A DNA stretch of 6,182 nt. Source: an uncultured Clostridia bacterium (GTDB lineage: Bacteria; Bacillota; Clostridia; Oscillospirales; Ruminococcaceae). The translations under genes were made by a program, and so were the position numbers. The notes below the pieces were generated by a model. The model saw nothing but the letters and a program-made list of their open reading frames with translations, did no database searches and had not been told where the DNA came from. This document shows positions 4,747 to 6,182 of the stretch, one piece after another. Each line of letters begins with the position of its first letter. Within the stretch, counting starts at the first letter, position 1. The stretch spans positions 1-6,182 of the forward strand of contig CALCSA010000453.1 of assembly GCA_937894185.1 (NCBI GenBank). Reading direction: 5' to 3'.

Positions 4747-6182
4747 GTCCTTGCAGTCTAGGGTTGCTTCGTTCAATCCCTTGTGGTCCAGAGCGGAAAG
4801 CTCTTTGACTTTTTCCAGATTAAGCCCCATGGCTTTGGTGATCCGCTCGCCGTATTCGAGATCGGCCAGCAGGCAGTGAACCGCGTGGCGGTACTTGATG
4901 TTCTCGGTGACGGGGGCGATATCGGCTGCAGTGTTCTCGATGAGCAGCTGCTTCTTGTCCTCGGTCAGAACCCGCCACAGGTCTCCCCCTGCCCGGAAGC
5001 AGTCGTCGGTGGGATCGTCCTTGGGATCGTAACGCCACATGGCGCCCTCAATATCCAGAGGCGGCTCGGCTACCTCGGGCTGAGCGGTCCAGTAGCTCCC
5101 GCTGTTGGGGGCATAGGCGGGAGCCCGTCCATAGTTGCCGTCCACCCGCATGGCACCGTCCCGGTGATACTCGTTGACTTCGCACTTAGCCCGGTTGACG
5201 GGGATGTGATTGTGGTTAACTCCCAGACGGTAGCGCTGGGCATCGCCGTAGGCAAAAAGCCGTCCCTGCAGAACGCGGTCGGGGGAAAAGCCGATGCCGG
5301 GAACCACATGGGCGGGGGTAAAGGCAGCCTGCTCCACCTCGGCAAAGTAGTTTTCCGGGTTGCGGTTGAGCTCCAGCACTCCCACTTCGATGAGAGGGAA
5401 TTCCTTGTGACGCCAGATTTTGGTGATGTCAAAGGGGTTCTCATAGTGATTCTTGGCCTGCTCCTCGGTCATGATCTGTACATACATGGTCCACTGGGGG
5501 AAGTCGCCGCTTTCGATGGCGTCAAACAGGTCCTTGCCATGGTATTCCCGGTCCATGCCGTTGATCTCGGCGGCTTCCTCATTGGTCAGGTTTTTGATGC
5601 CCTGCTTGGTCTTAAAGTGGAATTTGCACCATACCCGCTCGTTCTTCTCGTTGTACAGGGAGAAGGTGTGCTCCCCGAAGAAGTGCATGTTGCGGAAGGA
5701 CGCGGGGATGCCCCGGTCGCTCATGACAACGGTGATCTGATGGAAGCACTCGGGCAGCAGAGTCCAGAAGTCCCAGTTGTTCTGGGCGGAGCGGCGGCCG
5801 GTGCGGGGATCCCGCTTGACAGCCCGGTTGAGGTCGGAGAAGTTATGGACATCCCGGATAAAGAAGGTGGGGGTATTGTTGCCCACCAAATCCCAGTTGC
5901 CCTCCTCAGTGTAGAACTTGACGGCTACACCCCGGATATCCCGCTCGCAGTCGGCGGCGCCGCGCTCGCCCGCCACGGTGGAAAAGCGGAGGAACAGCTC
6001 GGTTTCCTTGCCGGGCTGTAGCACCTTGGCCTTGGTGTACTGGGAAATATCGTGGGTGACGGTCAGTTTGCCGTAAGCCCCCCAGCCCTTGGCGTGCATT
6101 CGGCGCTCGGGAATGACCTCTCGGTTAAAGTGAGCCATTTTTTCCAGCAGCCACACATCTTGCATGACAACAGGACCACGGG
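4726..6182 (-). CDS. katA: Monofunctional haem catalase, small-subunit type, 5' end beyond the window
   Basis: Haem enzyme converting hydrogen peroxide to water and oxygen in the cytoplasm. Counting from the Met codon at 6165, the distal catalytic His is residue 24 (RRMHAKGWGAYG), the catalytic Asn is in GNNTP (95-99), and the haem-ligand Tyr306 with Arg302 is in GRLFAYGDAQRYRLGVN. NPENYFAEVEQAAF (269-282) and VPGIGFSP (288-295) are also canonical. AYGDAQRYRLGVNHNHIPVN resembles small-subunit (clade 3) catalases. The Met at 6165 is not the start: the frame stays open to the right edge and reads RGPVV before MQDVW, matching the conserved RGPVLLQD text that lies well inside other catalases, so some 20-30 N-terminal residues, the ribosome binding site and the promoter are outside. 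The stop TAG is at 4728-4726. perR follows 47 bp downstream on the same strand, suggesting PerR control and possible cotranscription. The symbol is by family; no feature separates it from other kat names. Confidence 0.95.
   Translation of the reverse strand, partial: RGPVVMQDVWLLEKMAHFNREVIPERRMHAKGWGAYGKLTVTHDISQYTKAKVLQPGKETELFLRFSTVAGERGAADCERDIRGVAVKFYTEEGNWDLVGNNTPTFFIRDVHNFSDLNRAVKRDPRTGRRSAQNNWDFWTLLPECFHQITVVMSDRGIPASFRNMHFFGEHTFSLYNEKNERVWCKFHFKTKQGIKNLTNEEAAEINGMDREYHGKDLFDAIESGDFPQWTMYVQIMTEEQAKNHYENPFDITKIWRHKEFPLIEVGVLELNRNPENYFAEVEQAAFTPAHVVPGIGFSPDRVLQGRLFAYGDAQRYRLGVNHNHIPVNRAKCEVNEYHRDGAMRVDGNYGRAPAYAPNSGSYWTAQPEVAEPPLDIEGAMWRYDPKDDPTDDCFRAGGDLWRVLTEDKKQLLIENTAADIAPVTENIKYRHAVHCLLADLEYGERITKAMGLNLEKVKELSALDHKGLNEATLDCKDLMETAR

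Noticed and set aside
4783..6021. A 412-codon open frame on the + strand opposite the catalase gene
   Set aside because: It is antisense to a clearly conserved catalase; its valine/glycine-rich translation shows no recognisable domain and arises from GC-biased third positions in the real gene.

Overview
The window looks like chromosomal DNA from a low-profile anaerobic Firmicute, most likely a Clostridia member of the Oscillospiraceae/Ruminococcaceae type. The reasons are moderately GC-rich coding, strong AGGAGG-type ribosome binding sites, a Gram-positive lipoprotein substrate-binding protein, a short clostridial-style PerR repressor and a PepV/Sapep-type dipeptidase. This placement is an inference from protein flavour, not from a marker gene.

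Left part (1-2813, + strand): four tightly packed genes of an osmoprotectant (glycine betaine/carnitine/choline) ABC importer of the OpuC/OpuB type. In order they are an ATPase with two CBS domains (5' end cut by the window), two paralogous permeases, and a lipoprotein substrate-binding protein. The ATPase and first permease overlap, the two permeases overlap by 8 bp, and the binding protein follows after 40 bp with its own strong ribosome binding site. The operon promoter lies outside the window. The binding protein would capture the solute at the membrane surface, the permeases form the channel, and the ATPase powers it, with the CBS pair and acidic tail probably gating transport by ionic strength.

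Middle (2814-4188, + strand): a hairpin-containing 88-bp gap, then a complete M20-family metallodipeptidase (PepV/Sapep type) with all expected metal ligands. A strong 13-bp hairpin at 4238-4271 sits between this gene and the convergent repressor gene and probably terminates transcription from both sides.

Right part (4274-6182, - strand): a catalase gene (5' end cut by the right edge) followed 47 bp downstream by a PerR-type Fur-family repressor. PerR classically controls catalase, so this is a peroxide-defence unit. A good sigma-A-like promoter overlapping a partial PerR-box match lies between the two genes, suggesting that perR also has its own, possibly autoregulated, promoter.

I see no mobile element, CRISPR array, tRNA/rRNA or phage gene, and no wholly new system. 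The points most worth checking are the kat-perR promoter/operator, the dual-use overlap between the ATPase tail and the permease start, and the cysteine-rich binding protein.
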